From contig CAMBZY010000259.1 of the NCBI GenBank assembly GCA_945872325.1, positions 1 through 5,237 on the forward strand: DNA of 5,237 bases. Direction: 5' to 3'. A model generated the notes under the pieces. That model did no database searches, was not told the origin of the DNA, and saw only the letters and a program-made list of their open reading frames with translations. This DNA comes from Candidatus Kuenenia stuttgartensis (GTDB lineage: Bacteria; Planctomycetota; Planctomycetia; Isosphaerales; Isosphaeraceae). This document shows, one piece after another, positions 4,703 to 5,237 of the stretch. A program made the translations under genes and the position numbers. Position 1 is the stretch's first letter. Every line of letters starts with the position of its first letter.

Positions 4703-5237
4703 TTAGTCAAGATAGACGAATTCGTTCATGTTCAGGAGCAGCACGCAATACTGTGCCCAGGCTCGTTCCACTGGTAGCTTCTGGTTCTGAACCAGGTCAT
4801 GGATAAACCCAAGATCACGCTCAATCTCAGCTTTCGAAGGCGTTCGGCCCGTTGTCAATCGGATCGCTCGACGCACCCTTGCCGATTCGTCCTGAGGCTC
4901 CTCTTTCAGCATTCGACTTGCAAATACTGTGGCTGTCTCCTGAGTGAACCGGCCATTGAACAGATTCAAGGCCTGGGTCGGAACCGTTGTCACGTAACGG
5001 GTTGGGCAACTCGAATCGGTATCCGCCTGATCGTACATCGACAATATCGGAAGCCTCAAGGACCGCTTCACATGGACATAAATCGATCGCCGATTGGAAT
5101 CCTCTGGCTTCGACTCCGGCCAGCCATTCCCAGGGATCGACTGACCTGCCAGAACCTCTTTGGGAATCTTGGGATAGACGCTCTCTCCATACATCCGCTG
5201 ATCCAGCAGTCCAGCCACATCCAGCATACTGTCCCTC
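4703..5237 (-). CDS. DUF1553 (PSD1-type) protein, C-terminal part
   Basis: The frame is open at the window edge, so the N-terminus is missing; 177 residues are visible. The visible part matches the C-terminal DUF1553 domain: RDSMLDVAGLLDQRMYG at the edge, then RRSIYVHVKRS, a TVPTQALNLFN box, a region with LTTGRTPSKAEIERDL, and the family ending AWAQYCVLLLNMNEFVYLD. In the full family these proteins usually carry an N-terminal secretion signal, often a cytochrome c-like PSCyt1 domain, then DUF1549 and DUF1553. Whether this one has the heme domain cannot be seen. The DUF1501 gene follows directly, the usual partner. Function is unproven; the pairs are generally assumed to act outside the cytoplasmic membrane. 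The methionine at 5227 is internal, not the start, because coding continues upstream with conserved sequence. Confidence 0.92.
   Translation of the reverse strand, partial: RDSMLDVAGLLDQRMYGESVYPKIPKEVLAGQSIPGNGWPESKPEDSNRRSIYVHVKRSLRLPILSMYDQADTDSSCPTRYVTTVPTQALNLFNGRFTQETATVFASRMLKEEPQDESARVRRAIRLTTGRTPSKAEIERDLGFIHDLVQNQKLPVERAWAQYCVLLLNMNEFVYLD

Overview
The window looks like chromosomal DNA from a planctomycete. The strongest sign is a DUF1553-type protein followed directly by a Tat-exported DUF1501 protein, a pairing that is abundant in Planctomycetes. No species can be named from the sequence. All six genes I can support lie on the minus strand, so transcription runs from high to low coordinates. 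I see no tRNA, rRNA, CRISPR array or insertion sequence.

Layout, in the direction of transcription. (1) 5237-4703: the C-terminal end of a DUF1553 protein that enters from beyond the window. (2) 4683-3202: a complete DUF1501 protein with a Tat signal, starting 19 nt after the DUF1553 stop. (3) 3152-2763: a 129-residue membrane protein with two helices and a re-entrant-looking segment between them, laid out like a 2-TM channel but without a potassium filter. (4) 2762-2343: about 420 nt without a convincing gene, holding several inverted repeats and a candidate promoter for the next operon. (5) 2342-1224: a Rieske iron-sulfur protein with an unusually long Ala/Pro-rich N-terminal extension. (6) 1121-348: a b6-type cytochrome b. 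(7) 232-1: the start of an unrecognised membrane protein that leaves the window.

The Rieske protein and cytochrome b should form the core of a quinol:cytochrome c oxidoreductase in the cytoplasmic membrane. The cytochrome b is the short, four-helix b6 type. It has the b6 histidine spacing and a cysteine at the place where b6f and Bacillus-type complexes attach the extra heme c(i)/c(n). The complex therefore probably resembles b6f or Bacillus qcr enzymes more than mitochondrial bc1. The subunit IV or subunit IV-cytochrome c gene that usually follows is not visible; an unknown membrane protein starts there instead.

The most unusual observations are these. The Rieske extension carries two identical 15-residue motifs whose codons differ at nine synonymous positions, plus a weaker copy at the N-terminus. 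Both gaps around the cytochrome b gene contain a perfect stem-loop of similar size. I did not find a clear, wholly new multi-gene system.
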